Part shown: positions 7,872-16,173 of the stretch, piece after piece
Position numbering within the stretch: position 1 is the stretch's first letter
Layout: every line of letters starts with the position of its first letter
Assembly: GCA_004554385.1 (NCBI GenBank)
Contig: SFMO01000167.1
Location: 11,086 to 75,085, forward strand
Reading direction: 5' to 3'
Length of the DNA: 64,000 nucleotides
DNA from: Ruminococcus flavefaciens
GTDB lineage: Bacteria; Bacillota; Clostridia; Oscillospirales; Ruminococcaceae
Notes under the pieces: model-generated
Seen by the model: the letters and a program-made list of their open reading frames with translations, nothing else
Database searches by the model: none
What the model was told of the DNA's origin: nothing
Program-made: the position numbers and the translations under genes

Positions 7872-10412
7872 TCAGGACACGCTCAATATCAGTCTCCTCA
7901 TCAGGCACATGTCAAAGGAGTCTATCCTGCCGTCCTGACAGAGGTCGCCGTTTTTCCATCCGGCAAGGCTGCCGTTGCCGAGGATAAAGCGCTGCATTGC
8001 CGCAAGGTCGGCTACCGAGAATACACCGTCACCGTTGACGTCGCCATTTACCGAAGCTCCGCCGAACAGCTCCGACTCTGTGAGAGCGCATTTGTATATC
8101 CTGATGTTGTCGATACTTCCCTTGAAATAGCTGTCATCGCTGTAATACGACTTGCCGAGGAGGCAGCTTGTGCCCGAACCCATATCAGCGATCTGACCAT
8201 GTGTCTCGGTGGTGTGCAGAGCCTGTTTTCCGTCAATATACACCTTGGTATCCGCTCCGCTGACAACAAGAGTGTAATTATGCCACTGTGTACCGTCAAG
8301 GTCACATTTCAGTTCTGTCTCATCACGCCACGAATCCGTTGTAGCGGCAAATCTGAAAAGCTTGTCGGCAACACGGAAGAACACGTATTTCTCATCGTTT
8401 TTACCTGCGGCAAAGGTGAAGAAATTGCCTTCAGATCCCGACTTTATATCCATGCTGACCGTATAGTCCCGCAGACCATCCAGCATACCCGTGGGGAATT
8501 CTCCGTATGAGCCGTCATTTCCGTCGAGATAAAGCACACTGCCCCTGCCGCTCTCCTGCTTTATGGAAGCTCCGCCGTTGAGAGCGAGATTTCCGCTGCC
8601 GCTCTCAAAATCTATATCCACATAGGGCTTCGGTTTTTCTGCCGCGCCCACAGGAGTTCCGAACACCTTGAACTCGTATACTGTAGGGGTATACCAGTTA
8701 TTTGTGGGGTTATTCTGGAGAGTTGCATTCTGAACATTAAGTCTTACATACCGTGCCTTTCCTGACAGCATATCACTGTTGAAGCCATAGGTCTTGGTAA
8801 CGGTCTCGCTGTTCTTGTCAGTGTGGTCAAGAAGCTTGGTCCAGTTGACGCCGTCAAGACTTCCCTCAACGGTATAGGTGTAGTATCCCTCAGACCCCTT
8901 GCAGATATACCATGAGGTCTGGACATTTGCAAGGTCGCAGACTCTCTCAAGGTCTACCTGAAGGTAGAATGGCCATTTCTTGTAGTCGCCGATTGCAGTG
9001 AACGAGCTCTGATATGAGCCGTCAAAAGCCTTTGCAGGCGAGCTTCCGCTCTTTGCCGCAAGAGAAGAAGACGCAGGTCTGTCCTGTGAGAGAAGCTGTC
9101 CCTGCTGAACAGGGAAAAGTTCTCCTGTAGAGGTGTTGTACTTAAAATAAGGGCAGTAGTCATAAAAGGCAAAGCCCTTGTCGAAATACAGCGGACAAAG
9201 AGTAGTGCCGCTTGTAGAGGAGGCTCTCAGCCAGCGGTAAGCATGCATTAGGTAATTCTCGTCCTGCATATTCACTATCCAGCCCGACTGCGAGGAAAAT
9301 GTGGAGGTATTGCCTATGCTGCGGAGCTCGCTCCACTTGCCGCCTATATCTTTTGTAACGCTGTAGGCGCCGCTGCTGGGGTACCAGCCTGCCGCCTGAG
9401 ATGTGAACAGGAAGTAGTATCCGTCCTTCTTGATAAGATTTGGAAATTCACGGTACTGATCCTCAAAAAGTGTCTTTACCACCTCTGTAACATCGCTGTA
9501 GTCATCGTTCATGCGGAAGATGTACATAGTGGCATTTGCGCCCTGTCCCTCTTTATTTGCAGCAGCTATAAGGTAGCCCGTTCCGTCGTCATCGAAGAAT
9601 ATCGCCATATCGCGGACCTGTATCCCCAGTGGATTGTATACATGGTGGACAGTGAACTGTCCGCCGGGAGTTCCCGTGATAACAAGTGCCTTTCCGTCGC
9701 TGTAGCCGCTGGGCTTTTCCCAGTGTGCCCACACCACTACCTTGTTCTTTTCGGGGATATAGTCTATATGTACGGACTCTATCTTACAGCTCGCCAGCGC
9801 AGAATTCTGAGAGCTGTCCGCAGCGTTCCTCGCATTGCCGAAATGCTTTCCGTCGCTTGATGTAGTCTCCTCAAGGTAAATATCGTCCTTGCCATTGTGC
9901 TTTTTCAGCGAATAGCTGTAATAGGTATTTCCAACCTTGTATCCGTTGGTATCATATACAAGGCTGCTGCCCTTCTGATTGTCGTAGGTATTGAGCCCCG
10001 ATGGCAGTGCGCAGGGCGAAAGCTCCCTTACGGACGAATAGAAGTCACTGCCCTTTGAAACAGCCTTCAGCTGATAATAGTAGTTTTTCCCGACTTCAAT
10101 ATCATCATCCTCATAGGAATTGCCGCTGCCATCATAGACGGGGACGTAATTTCCGTCAGGAGATTCTGCACGGTACAGGGTATATCTTTCCGCCGACAGA
10201 GTAGTCGCCCACTGAAGCTGTGCATGGTCTGCGTTTTTGCCGTCCCCGACGCAGAACAGATTGCCCACAAGACCTATATCCTCGGATATATTGCCCGAAG
10301 CCGTTACAGCAAAGGTCTGTCTGATGCCCCCGAAACTCCCTGCCGTCAGCAGCATGGCAGTGCTGCATATAACTGCCGCAGCACGGTGCAGCAGTCCTTT
10401 TCTGTTTTTCAT
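7872..10412 (-). CDS. Secreted GH43-type glycosidase with CBM32, LamG-like and dockerin modules
   Basis: An 846-residue secreted enzyme. The ATG at 10412 has AAGGAG 8 bases upstream. After a signal peptide (about residues 1-35) come a fibronectin III-like segment (45-130) and a five-bladed propeller with RDMAIFFDDDG, EFPNLIKKDGYYFL and SQAAGWYPSS (about 150-440). These match the pattern of GH43 subfamilies that include exo-beta-1,3-galactanases. A discoidin/CBM32-like domain (about 460-590), a concanavalin-like LamG domain (about 600-770) and a C-terminal dockerin with repeats GDVNGDGVFSVADL and GDLCQDGRIDSFDM follow. The dockerin would dock the enzyme to a scaffoldin. The substrate is uncertain: galactan or arabinan side chains are the best guess. 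It has a single promoter at 10449-10477. Confidence 0.8.
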   Translation of the reverse strand: MKNRKGLLHRAAAVICSTAMLLTAGSFGGIRQTFAVTASGNISEDIGLVGNLFCVGDGKNADHAQLQWATTLSAERYTLYRAESPDGNYVPVYDGSGNSYEDDDIEVGKNYYYQLKAVSKGSDFYSSVRELSPCALPSGLNTYDNQKGSSLVYDTNGYKVGNTYYSYSLKKHNGKDDIYLEETTSSDGKHFGNARNAADSSQNSALASCKIESVHIDYIPEKNKVVVWAHWEKPSGYSDGKALVITGTPGGQFTVHHVYNPLGIQVRDMAIFFDDDGTGYLIAAANKEGQGANATMYIFRMNDDYSDVTEVVKTLFEDQYREFPNLIKKDGYYFLFTSQAAGWYPSSGAYSVTKDIGGKWSELRSIGNTSTFSSQSGWIVNMQDENYLMHAYRWLRASSTSGTTLCPLYFDKGFAFYDYCPYFKYNTSTGELFPVQQGQLLSQDRPASSSLAAKSGSSPAKAFDGSYQSSFTAIGDYKKWPFYLQVDLERVCDLANVQTSWYICKGSEGYYTYTVEGSLDGVNWTKLLDHTDKNSETVTKTYGFNSDMLSGKARYVRLNVQNATLQNNPTNNWYTPTVYEFKVFGTPVGAAEKPKPYVDIDFESGSGNLALNGGASIKQESGRGSVLYLDGNDGSYGEFPTGMLDGLRDYTVSMDIKSGSEGNFFTFAAGKNDEKYVFFRVADKLFRFAATTDSWRDETELKCDLDGTQWHNYTLVVSGADTKVYIDGKQALHTTETHGQIADMGSGTSCLLGKSYYSDDSYFKGSIDNIRIYKCALTESELFGGASVNGDVNGDGVFSVADLAAMQRFILGNGSLAGWKNGDLCQDGRIDSFDMCLMRRLILSVS

Positions 10413-10448
10413 GGTATCACTCCTTACATCATAATAATAGACAAGCAT

Positions 10449-10477
10449 ATTATAGCACGAAAGGCTGTATATTGCAA
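10449..10477 (-). promoter_or_regulatory. Promoter of the GH43-type gene
   Basis: On the reverse strand -35 TTGCAA (10477-10472), 17 bases, and -10 TATAAT (10454-10449) lie about 40 bases upstream of the ATG at 10412. Confidence 0.6.
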
Positions 10478-10564
10478 TAAAATAATTGCCGTTTCCACAA
10501 AGAGCAAAATGCACAAACTCGATGCGTCCGCCTTGTTCACAATGCCAAAAATAATTACAAACTA

Positions 10565-10595
10565 TTGACTTGGAGTAAACTCTAAGGTGTATAAT
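10565..10595 (+). promoter_or_regulatory. MerR-type promoter/operator with 19-base spacer
   Basis: A -35 TTGACT (10565-10570) and -10 TATAAT (10590-10595) are separated by 19 bases, the long spacing used by MerR-family activators. The spacer holds the near-perfect dyad CTTGGAGTAAACTCTAAG (10569-10586), which is the classical MerR-family operator shape. It lies 30 bases before the merR gene, so the regulator probably controls itself and the two genes behind it. Confidence 0.85.
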
Positions 10596-10625
10596 TCTGT
10601 TATTAATTGCAGGAGATGATGTGCC

Positions 10626-11036
10626 TTGACTATCAAGGAAGTATGCAGCAGATTCAATGTAAGTCCCGACACTCTCAGGTATTACGAGCGTGTAGGAGTT
10701 ATCCCCGAGGTAAACCGCACGGCAGGCGGTATACGCGATTACAACGATGATGACATAAAATGGGTGGAGACTGCCACATGTTTCAGAAGCGCAGGAATGC
10801 CCATTGAGCTTCTCATCGAATACGTAAGGCTTTTCAGAGAGGGCGACCACACCATACAGGCAAGGTGCGACCTTCTGAAGGAAGCAAGGGAACGTATCCT
10901 TGCCGAGAGGAAAAAGTTCGACGACGCTCTTGAAAAAATGGACAGGAAGATAAGAGTCTATGAACGTGCCGTTGAAACAGGAAAGCTTGACTGGGACGGC
11001 GAAGGCTGCTGTTGCTGCAATAAACCAAAGGAGTAA
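10626..11036 (+). CDS. MerR-family transcriptional regulator with CCCC tail
   Basis: A 136-residue protein. The N-terminal winged helix TIKEVCSRFNVSPDTLRYYE (residues 2-21) and the wing with GGIRDYNDDDI are typical of MerR. A dimer helix spans about residues 80-120. The start is a TTG with GGAG about 10 bases upstream; the nearby ATG codons are in another frame. The C-terminus holds four adjacent Cys residues (GEGCCCCNKPKE), which may sense a metal, thiol stress or an electrophile. The operator resembles that of the AdhR/NmlR branch, which responds to aldehydes or thiol-reactive compounds. It is the first gene of an operon with the DXS-like and nitroreductase genes, 4 bases before the next start. 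Confidence 0.9.
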   Translation: MTIKEVCSRFNVSPDTLRYYERVGVIPEVNRTAGGIRDYNDDDIKWVETATCFRSAGMPIELLIEYVRLFREGDHTIQARCDLLKEARERILAERKKFDDALEKMDRKIRVYERAVETGKLDWDGEGCCCCNKPKE

Positions 11037-11040
11037 TACA

Positions 11041-12786
11041 ATGTTTATCGAAAAGATCAATTCACCTAAAGACCTCAAAGCACTTGACATATCACAGCTT
11101 GATACACTTGCTTCTGAATTAAGGAGCGGTCTTATGAACCGCCTTTCCAAGCGCGGCGGTCACGTAGGTCCAAACTTCGGATTTGTAGAGGCTACTATCG
11201 CTCTGCACTATGTCTTTGATTCACCAAGGGACAAATTCGTTTTTGACGTATCCCACCAGTGCTACACCCACAAAATGCTGACAGGGCGCAGAGAAGCCTT
11301 CTTCAGCGACGAGCATTTCGGCGACGTATCGGGTTATTCCAACCCTGAGGAGAGTGAGCACGACTTCTTCAATGTAGGTCATACCTCAACCTCAGTGAGC
11401 CTTGCCTGCGGACTTGCAAAGGCAAGAGACCTTAAAGGCGAAAAGGGCAATGTGGTGGCTGTTATCGGCGACGGCTCACTCAGCGGCGGCGAAGCTCTTG
11501 AGGGTATCGACTTTGCCTCAGAGCTTGAGAGCAACCTCATTATCCTCGTAAATGACAATGATATGTCCATTGCCGAAAATCACGGCGGACTCTATAAGAA
11601 TCTCAGGGAGCTCCGCGAATCGGACGGAAAGTGCCCCTGCAACCTCTTCAAGGCTATGGGACTCGATTACCTCTACGTAAAGAACGGAAACAGTATCCCA
11701 CAGCTCATCGAAGCCTTCAGAAAGATAAAGGACATCGATCACCCCATCGCAGTACACCTCAATACCGTAAAGGGCTGCGGCTTTGAGCCTGCTGTGGCTA
11801 ACAAGGAGGACTGGCACTGGCATATGCCCTTCGATCCCGAAACAGGCAAGGACATTTATGAAGGCGGCGGCGAGAACTACAGCGATATGACCTGCGATCA
11901 CCTCATGGAAAAAATGAAGGCTGATAAAAGGGTCGTAGCAATGGTCGCAGCAGTCCCCACAAATATCGGCTTCACCGAGGACAAGCGTAAGGAAGCGGGC
12001 AGACAGTTCATCGATGTCGGTATCGCCGAGGAACATGCTGTGGCTATGGCTTCGGGAATCGCCAGAAACGGCGGAAAGCCTGTATTCGCTACCCATTCCA
12101 GCTTCTTCCAGAGGACCTACGATCAGATCTCACAGGATCTCTGCATAAACAGCAATCCTGCCACACTTCTTGTAAACACCGCTTCTGTTTACGGCATGAA
12201 TGATATAACTCATCTGGGATTATATGATATACCCATGATGTCCAATATCCCTAACCTTGTATACCTTGCCCCCACAAACTGTGAGGAGTACTTCGCTATG
12301 CTGGACTGGAGCATCGAACAGGACAGATACCCCGTTGCCATAAGGATACCCTGCAACGGCGTTATCCATACAGATAAGCCTGTTGACACAGATTACAGCT
12401 GTCTGAACAAATACAGGATAACTCAGAAGGGCAGCAATATCGCCATTATCGCTCTCGGAGACTTCTATCAGACAGGCGAGGAGCTCTCAGCTCTTATCAC
12501 CGAAAAGACGGGCACTGCTCCCACACTCATCAATCCCCGCTATATCACAGGTGTGGACGAGGAAATGCTCACAGGTCTGAAATCCGACCATACTGTTGTG
12601 GTGACCCTTGAGGATGGCATACTCAACGGCGGCTTCGGCGAAAAAATAGCCCGATTCTACGGTGCAGACAGCATGAAGGTCTACAACTACGGACTGAAAA
12701 AGGAATTCCTCGACAGATACTCGGTGGAGGACGTTCTCAAAGATAATCATCTCACACCCGAACAGATATTCAATGATATTTTTTAA
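11041..12786 (+). CDS. 1-Deoxy-D-xylulose-5-phosphate synthase-like transketolase
   Basis: A 581-residue thiamine diphosphate enzyme; AAAGGAG overlaps the end of the merR gene. DXS joins pyruvate and glyceraldehyde 3-phosphate to start the MEP isoprenoid route. Seen here: GGHVGPNFGFVEATIALHYV and DVSHQCYTHKMLTGR near residues 40-85, the cofactor motif GDGSLSGGEALEG (from about 143) with NDNDMSIAEN (about 170), and VGIAEEHAVAMASG near 325. It is 40-60 residues shorter than the usual DXS, and it sits under a MerR-type promoter beside a nitroreductase instead of with isoprenoid genes. It may therefore be a specialised second copy with a different job or regulation. The ispE gene at 52225 shows that the MEP pathway exists in this genome. 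Confidence 0.8.
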   Translation: MFIEKINSPKDLKALDISQLDTLASELRSGLMNRLSKRGGHVGPNFGFVEATIALHYVFDSPRDKFVFDVSHQCYTHKMLTGRREAFFSDEHFGDVSGYSNPEESEHDFFNVGHTSTSVSLACGLAKARDLKGEKGNVVAVIGDGSLSGGEALEGIDFASELESNLIILVNDNDMSIAENHGGLYKNLRELRESDGKCPCNLFKAMGLDYLYVKNGNSIPQLIEAFRKIKDIDHPIAVHLNTVKGCGFEPAVANKEDWHWHMPFDPETGKDIYEGGGENYSDMTCDHLMEKMKADKRVVAMVAAVPTNIGFTEDKRKEAGRQFIDVGIAEEHAVAMASGIARNGGKPVFATHSSFFQRTYDQISQDLCINSNPATLLVNTASVYGMNDITHLGLYDIPMMSNIPNLVYLAPTNCEEYFAMLDWSIEQDRYPVAIRIPCNGVIHTDKPVDTDYSCLNKYRITQKGSNIAIIALGDFYQTGEELSALITEKTGTAPTLINPRYITGVDEEMLTGLKSDHTVVVTLEDGILNGGFGEKIARFYGADSMKVYNYGLKKEFLDRYSVEDVLKDNHLTPEQIFNDIF

Positions 12787-12798
12787 GGAGGATCAGCT

Positions 12799-13317
12799 AT
12801 GGACGCTGTCACAAATCTTATCACAAGAAGAAGCATCAGGAAATTCAAATCCGATATGGTGCCAAAGGAGACCATAGAAAAGATAATCGAGGCAGGTACA
12901 TACGCCGCAACAGGCATGAACCGTCAGTCCCCTGTTATGATCGCGGTCACAAACAAGGAGCTCCGCGACCGTCTTTCCGCTCTCAACGCAAAGATAATGG
13001 GCACCGACACAGACCCATTCTACAATGCTCCCGTGGTTATCATAGTGCTTGCAAATAAGGAGATGCCCACCTACATCTATGACGGCAGTCTTGTTATGGG
13101 AAATCTTATGAATGCGGCTCATGCATATGGCATATCAAGCTGCTGGATACACCGTGCAAAGGAGGAATTCGAGACCGAGGAGGGCAGAAAGCTCCTTGAA
13201 AGTCTCGGAATAGAGGGCGATTACGAAGGTATTGGCCACTGCATACTGGGATATGCGGACTGCGATGAACCTGCACCTTCACCGAGAAAAGAAAACTACG
13301 TATACTGGGCAGAATAA
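12799..13317 (+). CDS. Nitroreductase family protein
   Basis: A 172-residue FMN oxidoreductase. TRRSIRKFKSDMVPKETIEK at residues 9-28 is the classic N-terminal nitroreductase motif, and GSLVMGNLMNAAHAYGISSCWIHR follows near residues 95-118. The family reduces nitro groups, quinones or enones with NAD(P)H. A GGAGG site sits 8 bases before the ATG and the gene is 12 bases behind the DXS-like gene, so it is the last member of the MerR operon. With a MerR regulator of the electrophile-sensing shape, detoxification of a reactive small molecule is a reasonable inference. Confidence 0.9.
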   Translation: MDAVTNLITRRSIRKFKSDMVPKETIEKIIEAGTYAATGMNRQSPVMIAVTNKELRDRLSALNAKIMGTDTDPFYNAPVVIIVLANKEMPTYIYDGSLVMGNLMNAAHAYGISSCWIHRAKEEFETEEGRKLLESLGIEGDYEGIGHCILGYADCDEPAPSPRKENYVYWAE

Positions 13318-13322
13318 AAGAT

Positions 13323-13360
13323 AAGCAGCCTGTACATCAGCGTACAGGCTGCTTTTATTT
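13323..13360. terminator. Bidirectional terminator between convergent genes
   Basis: The perfect 13-base stem AAGCAGCCTGTAC (13323-13335) pairs with 13342-13354 and is followed by a T-rich run. It separates the nitroreductase gene from the convergent GH3 gene. Confidence 0.75.
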
Positions 13361-13364
13361 GTTA

Positions 13365-15869
13365 TCAGCTGAACATCTTCTCGAAATACTCAGGAGTCTT
13401 ATCAGTGCCATTGCACTGTGTATTGATAATACACATTACCTCATCATCGATCTTTCTTGCGTAATAGTATTCACATGCCTTATTTCCTTCATAATCAACT
13501 TCCATTATCTCTCTGACATAATCCCTGCCGCCCAGCTTGACGGAAGCTCTTTCCTTATACTCAGTCTCAGCGCCGTAATTCTCAGGATTATAAAACGCCT
13601 TGTAGTCATCGAGAAACTCTTCCTCTGAATAGTCCGCATCGTCAGGAGCAGCCGTTTTTGTGTTCAGGTAAGTGATCGCAATTGCAGCGTCGTCCGAAAT
13701 AAAGACCTGCTCCCATGTCCTTGCATTTTCGCGTACCTTGTCCTTCTCTTCACTGCACATTGAAACAATGCTGCCTCTGAACATACCTATATCGCCTTCA
13801 CCAACATGCTTCATGCCTTCGGGCATCTTCATTTTCAGTCCCGCAAAATCACTGGTGTATACACCGTCCTTGAATTCGCCCACGGTATATTTTGTACCCT
13901 TCATCGGATCTTCGTAAGTATCATCATCAGAGTCATCAGGTGCAGCTCCTTCGGGCTCAGCCTTAGGCTTGAAGCCGCTGCCGTAATTAAGTCCGTAGCC
14001 CTTTTCAAACCAGCACTTGTCTGTGCCTATCTGTTCAACAGAGCTGTACCACGGGCTTGGCAGCTTTCCTCTGAAATCCGCACAGCCGCAGAGAACGTCT
14101 GAAATGCCCTTGCCCTCTGAACCCGGAAGATAGCACATCACAACGCTGTCCCAGCTGTCGTAGTCTGCCTTGTCGATGATGACCTGACGTCCTGCAACGA
14201 TGCAGGCAACAGTTGGCTTGCCCAGCTTTTTAGCTTCGTCGATCGCCTGACGGTTTTTGTCAAGTCCCAGCTTTCCGCACAGCTCCATATCCTCGCTGTC
14301 GCCGTTCCACTCGGCATAGGGCTTCTCACCCAGAGCTACAAGCACAAGGTCGGCATTCTTTGCTTCGTCAGGGTTTGTGATAACGGTTATGCCGTATGAC
14401 TCGGCATAGGTCTTGAAAGCCTCAAGAACAGTTGTAACACCCTTAATGTCCTTTGTATAGCTTTCAGCCCAGTCAAGGGTCCAGCTTCCGCACTGTGCGC
14501 TGGCATCGTCAGATGCAGGGCCAATGATGTAAACCGATGAGCCCTCCTTTACGGGAAGGGTATCCTTGTCGTTTTTCAGCAGCACAAGGCTCTCCTCCAC
14601 CATCTGCTCGGCGATCTTTCTGTACTCCGCAGAGCCTGTTTCCTTCTGCACGGTATCGCCATTCTCAAACAGCGGATCATTGAACAACCCGTTCTCAAGC
14701 TTTACCTTAATGATACGCCTTACAGCGTCATCGACGCGCTCTTCGGAGATCTTGCCTGATTTGACTGAATCAGCGATTATTTTTGCAGCCTCATCGGCTC
14801 TGTTTACCTCCATGAGCATATCTATACCTGCATTAACAGCAGTGATGACCTGCTCCTCATAATCCTTGCCGGGAATGTTCTGTATGGACTCCCAGTCGCT
14901 GACTATAAAGCCCTCAAAGCCCATTTCATCCTTGAGCTTCATGATGTATTCCTTATTCTCATGCATCTTTACGCCATTAAGAGCCGCATGGCTTATCATA
15001 ATAGTCTGAACTCCGGAGTTTATCATCTCCTGATATACGTCAAGAAGCTCCTTTATCTCTGCATCTGTAAGAGTCGCCTCACCTCTGTCGATGAGTCTGT
15101 CAACGAACTGAGAACCGTTCTGAGAGTCCTCACCTGTCCCGTAAGCAGCACTTCCCTCCGCAAAGAAATGCTTTGCGCAGGCTATACCGCCGCCGTCGAT
15201 ATAGCCCTTGATATACGCTGAGCCAAGCTTTGATATGATACCGAGATCAGAGCTGTAGCACTCGTAGGTACGTCCCCAGCGCGGATCAACGGACTGTGAG
15301 ACCACAGGGAAGAAATTCCACGGCATATGGCAGATCCTTGCCTCGTCCGCAACGACCTGTCCCATTTTATAGGTCAGCTCCTCGTCGTTTGCAGCGCCTA
15401 TACCTATGTTATGGGGGAAATATACTGCATTGACACAGTATCCTACTCCATGAGCGTGATCGCTGCCGTAGACAAATGGGATACCTGCTTCAGAGGCAAT
15501 AGCGCCCTTCTGAAGGTTATTTGTCAGCTCCTGCCATTCCTGACAGCTGAACTCCATGCCCGAATTTTCTCCGAGAACGCTGCCGTAATCGGCGAGCTTC
15601 ATTGTATTTTCGGGATCATCCTCCACCATATAAACCGCAGGCTGTACCATCTGGGCAGCCTTCTGCTCAAGTGTCAGCTCCTTGACTATCTCTTCGGGAG
15701 ACATTGAAGCATATCTCTGATACTTAGGTCCGTGATCCTTTACTGTGCTGTCTGATGCCACTTCAATTTCTGTCGATGATGAAGATTCTGATGTTTTTCC
15801 TTTTTCCGCACATGACACAGCTGATACAAGCAATGCCAGCGGAAGCATGAGTGCAATGATCTTTTTCAT
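13365..15869 (-). CDS. GH3 family beta-glycosidase lipoprotein with extra C-terminal domain
   Basis: An 834-residue protein; the ATG at 15869 has AGGAG 8 bases upstream. The N-terminus has a lipoprotein-type signal ending near SAVSC, followed by an acidic Ser-rich linker. GH3 features are VYGSDHAHGVGYCVNAVYFP, PRWGRTYECY, KHFFAEGSAAYGTG and the nucleophile Asp in GFIVSDWES (about residue 325), then the second alpha/beta domain. About 170 residues after the GH3 part (from KGTKYTVGEFKDGVYTSDF) form a separate unrecognised domain of the kind found in other clostridial lipoproteins. The enzyme probably removes glucose or xylose from short oligosaccharides at the cell surface. Exact specificity cannot be read. 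Confidence 0.85.
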   Translation of the reverse strand: MKKIIALMLPLALLVSAVSCAEKGKTSESSSSTEIEVASDSTVKDHGPKYQRYASMSPEEIVKELTLEQKAAQMVQPAVYMVEDDPENTMKLADYGSVLGENSGMEFSCQEWQELTNNLQKGAIASEAGIPFVYGSDHAHGVGYCVNAVYFPHNIGIGAANDEELTYKMGQVVADEARICHMPWNFFPVVSQSVDPRWGRTYECYSSDLGIISKLGSAYIKGYIDGGGIACAKHFFAEGSAAYGTGEDSQNGSQFVDRLIDRGEATLTDAEIKELLDVYQEMINSGVQTIMISHAALNGVKMHENKEYIMKLKDEMGFEGFIVSDWESIQNIPGKDYEEQVITAVNAGIDMLMEVNRADEAAKIIADSVKSGKISEERVDDAVRRIIKVKLENGLFNDPLFENGDTVQKETGSAEYRKIAEQMVEESLVLLKNDKDTLPVKEGSSVYIIGPASDDASAQCGSWTLDWAESYTKDIKGVTTVLEAFKTYAESYGITVITNPDEAKNADLVLVALGEKPYAEWNGDSEDMELCGKLGLDKNRQAIDEAKKLGKPTVACIVAGRQVIIDKADYDSWDSVVMCYLPGSEGKGISDVLCGCADFRGKLPSPWYSSVEQIGTDKCWFEKGYGLNYGSGFKPKAEPEGAAPDDSDDDTYEDPMKGTKYTVGEFKDGVYTSDFAGLKMKMPEGMKHVGEGDIGMFRGSIVSMCSEEKDKVRENARTWEQVFISDDAAIAITYLNTKTAAPDDADYSEEEFLDDYKAFYNPENYGAETEYKERASVKLGGRDYVREIMEVDYEGNKACEYYYARKIDDEVMCIINTQCNGTDKTPEYFEKMFS

Positions 15870-16173
15870 CTGAATTACTCCTTTTGCAGTATGTTTGATG
15901 ATATGTTTTACGCAATACTCGCATATTATAGCATAGAATTGCAAAAATAGCAAGCATCGAGCCGCTGCACCCTTTTTTGCGCCAAAGTTTTACGGCACAT
16001 ATACTTTCACTCCGCGCCACTTGCTATTTACTCATATTTATGCTATAAGCGCGGAGCCCGCGCCGCCGTTTTCGCGCCGTAATAAATATCTGCACCACTT
16101 TTTTGCCGCGATTGTTGCTATTTTTTCAATTATATGCTATAATATTTTGCATGACTGCAAAAAGGAGATTATT
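15870..16173. promoter_or_regulatory. Divergent region with repeated promoter cassettes
   Basis: Three promoters with the same layout TTGCTA-17-TATAA(T/G) occur here: reverse strand 15953-15925 (before the GH3 gene), forward 16021-16049 (weaker, TATAAG) and forward 16115-16143 (before the ABC-F gene). The bases around them also match (TTGCTATTTTT, ATGCTATAAT). Upstream GC-rich patches alternate with CACTTTTTTGCC-like tracts. Related cassettes lie at 56650-56678 (reverse) and 56980-57008 (forward). Confidence 0.7.

Noticed and set aside
10413..11150. Extension of the GH43-type protein by about 245 residues at its N-terminus
   Set aside because: The added sequence overlaps the merR and DXS-like genes on the other strand, and a signal peptide with a good ribosome site begins at 10412.
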